A DNA stretch of 6,149 nt, taken from assembly GCA_944354085.1 (NCBI GenBank), contig CALVPW010000041.1, positions 1-6,149 of the forward strand, in the 5' to 3' direction. Every line of letters begins with the position of its first letter. Position 1 is the first letter of the stretch. Below, piece by piece: positions 5,584 through 6,149 of the stretch. Below the pieces are notes generated by a model, which had not been told where the DNA came from, made no database searches, and worked only from the letters and a program-made list of their open reading frames with translations. The stretch is from an uncultured Clostridia bacterium. Lineage in GTDB: Bacteria > Bacillota > Clostridia > Christensenellales > Borkfalkiaceae. A program made the position numbers and the translations under genes.

Positions 5584-6149
5584 ATGAGAAAACTTGTCAT
5601 CAAAACGGCGTTCATCACGCTGGGCGTTACCATCATCCTTGCCTTTGCCGTCTTCGGCATCGTCTCGCTCGTTGCGCCCTCCGTCATGATGCGGCTCACG
5701 CTCTCGCTCGGGCTGGAGCGCATCGGCGCCGATTACGCTTATCAGGAATATGAACGCACGGGCGACGCGGACTATCTTGCCCGCTCGTTCGAGATCTGCG
5801 CCGTGAACGGCTACGACGACAGGACGGCGGAAAACAGGTTCGAGCTGCTCTATATCGACGAGGCGGAGGCGTTCTCCGCGCTCTGCGAGGAGCGGGACGC
5901 CGCCGTGCAGTCGCCGACGGCGCAAAGTTACCGCGACTATGCGGTAGGGCTGGGCGCCACCGTCAAGTACCGCCTCGCAAACGATGCGGAGGGGTATGCG
6001 GCGGCGATCGAGCTTGCGGTCAAGGAGACGGATGCGGCATTTCCCGCGGGCAATCCCGTGATCGCGCTTGCCGTGGCGGGCGCGTCGGACGGGAACGCCG
6101 CGTTCTGCGCGCAGCTCTTGTCTGCCGTCGAAGGGGCGGCGTTCCAACC
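5584..6149 (+). CDS. Uncharacterised single-pass membrane protein (partial, C-terminus beyond window)
   Basis: An open frame from ATG 5584 runs 188 complete codons to the window edge without a stop. The start, MRKLVIKTAF, leads into one long hydrophobic segment (about residues 7-33) and then a soluble, acidic, helix-rich part beginning LTLSLGLERIGADYAYQEY. The pattern of short amphipathic helices (YQEYERTGDADYLARSFEIC, then AAIELAV and ALAVAGASDG) resembles TPR-like alpha-solenoids, but I cannot assign a repeat family. It would sit in the membrane; which side the helical part faces is unknown. The promoter at 5512-5540 supports the start, yet no proper ribosome binding site is close: the nearest purine run, GGGGAAGG (5558-5565), is 18 bases away. 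Codon use and GC-rich third positions match the neighbouring genes, supporting real coding. It is divergent from the lipoprotein gene. Function unknown. Confidence 0.72.
   Translation, partial: MRKLVIKTAFITLGVTIILAFAVFGIVSLVAPSVMMRLTLSLGLERIGADYAYQEYERTGDADYLARSFEICAVNGYDDRTAENRFELLYIDEAEAFSALCEERDAAVQSPTAQSYRDYAVGLGATVKYRLANDAEGYAAAIELAVKETDAAFPAGNPVIALAVAGASDGNAAFCAQLLSAVEGAAFQ

Noticed and set aside
4734..5723. A 329-codon minus-strand frame spanning the lipoprotein gene and the divergent promoter region
   Set aside because: It overlaps both the lipoprotein gene, which has a clear signal peptide, and the start of the plus-strand membrane-protein gene; its product becomes an Arg-rich low-complexity string.
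5443..6147. A 234-codon minus-strand frame opposite the partial membrane-protein gene
   Set aside because: The plus-strand frame has a promoter, a membrane segment and a natural composition; the minus frame is Arg-rich and enters the divergent promoter region.

Overview
The window is GC-rich and densely coded. Strong GGAGG-type ribosome binding sites and promoters of the sigma-A type (TTGACT-17-TATACT) point to a Gram-positive bacterium. An oxygen-independent, HemW-type radical SAM protein, a compact TldD/TldE pair and lipoprotein or membrane-anchored surface proteins fit a GC-rich anaerobic member of the Clostridia (Bacillota). The taxonomic placement is inference; there is no rRNA or other phylogenetic marker gene here.

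Left half (1-3745), plus strand: the last ten codons of an unidentified upstream gene are followed one base later by hemW, a radical SAM heme-chaperone-type protein. A 54-bp gap carrying a hairpin leads to tldD, the catalytic subunit of a zinc metalloprotease with an intact HExxxH and a distal Cys. Nine bases after tldD comes tldE (pmbA family), the partner without the metal motif, whose ribosome binding site overlaps the tldD stop codon. The close packing suggests one transcription unit whose promoter lies outside the window. A long GC-rich hairpin at 3778-3821, flanked by A and T tracts, ends it.

Right half (3852-5446), minus strand: a predicted lipoprotein is transcribed toward a membrane-anchored hydrolase that looks like a circularly permuted papain/NlpC-P60 (YiiX-type) enzyme. 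The hydrolase has its own near-consensus promoter in the 83-bp gap between the two and starts at GTG. It converges on tldE, and the shared hairpin probably terminates transcription from both sides.

Right edge (5584-6149), plus strand: a gene for an uncharacterised protein with one N-terminal membrane segment begins, divergent from the lipoprotein gene, and runs off the window. A TTGCAT-17-TAAAAT promoter with an extended -10 (TGT) serves it.

The hemW-tldD-tldE group looks like housekeeping cofactor and proteolysis functions. The lipoprotein, the YiiX-like hydrolase and the partial membrane protein form a less characterised envelope-facing set. I see no mobile elements, CRISPR arrays, tRNA or rRNA genes, and no non-coding stretch longer than 140 bases. 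No clearly new system is evident. The most interesting leads are the hydrolase with its palindrome-rich promoter and the divergent pair that lacks clear ribosome binding sites.
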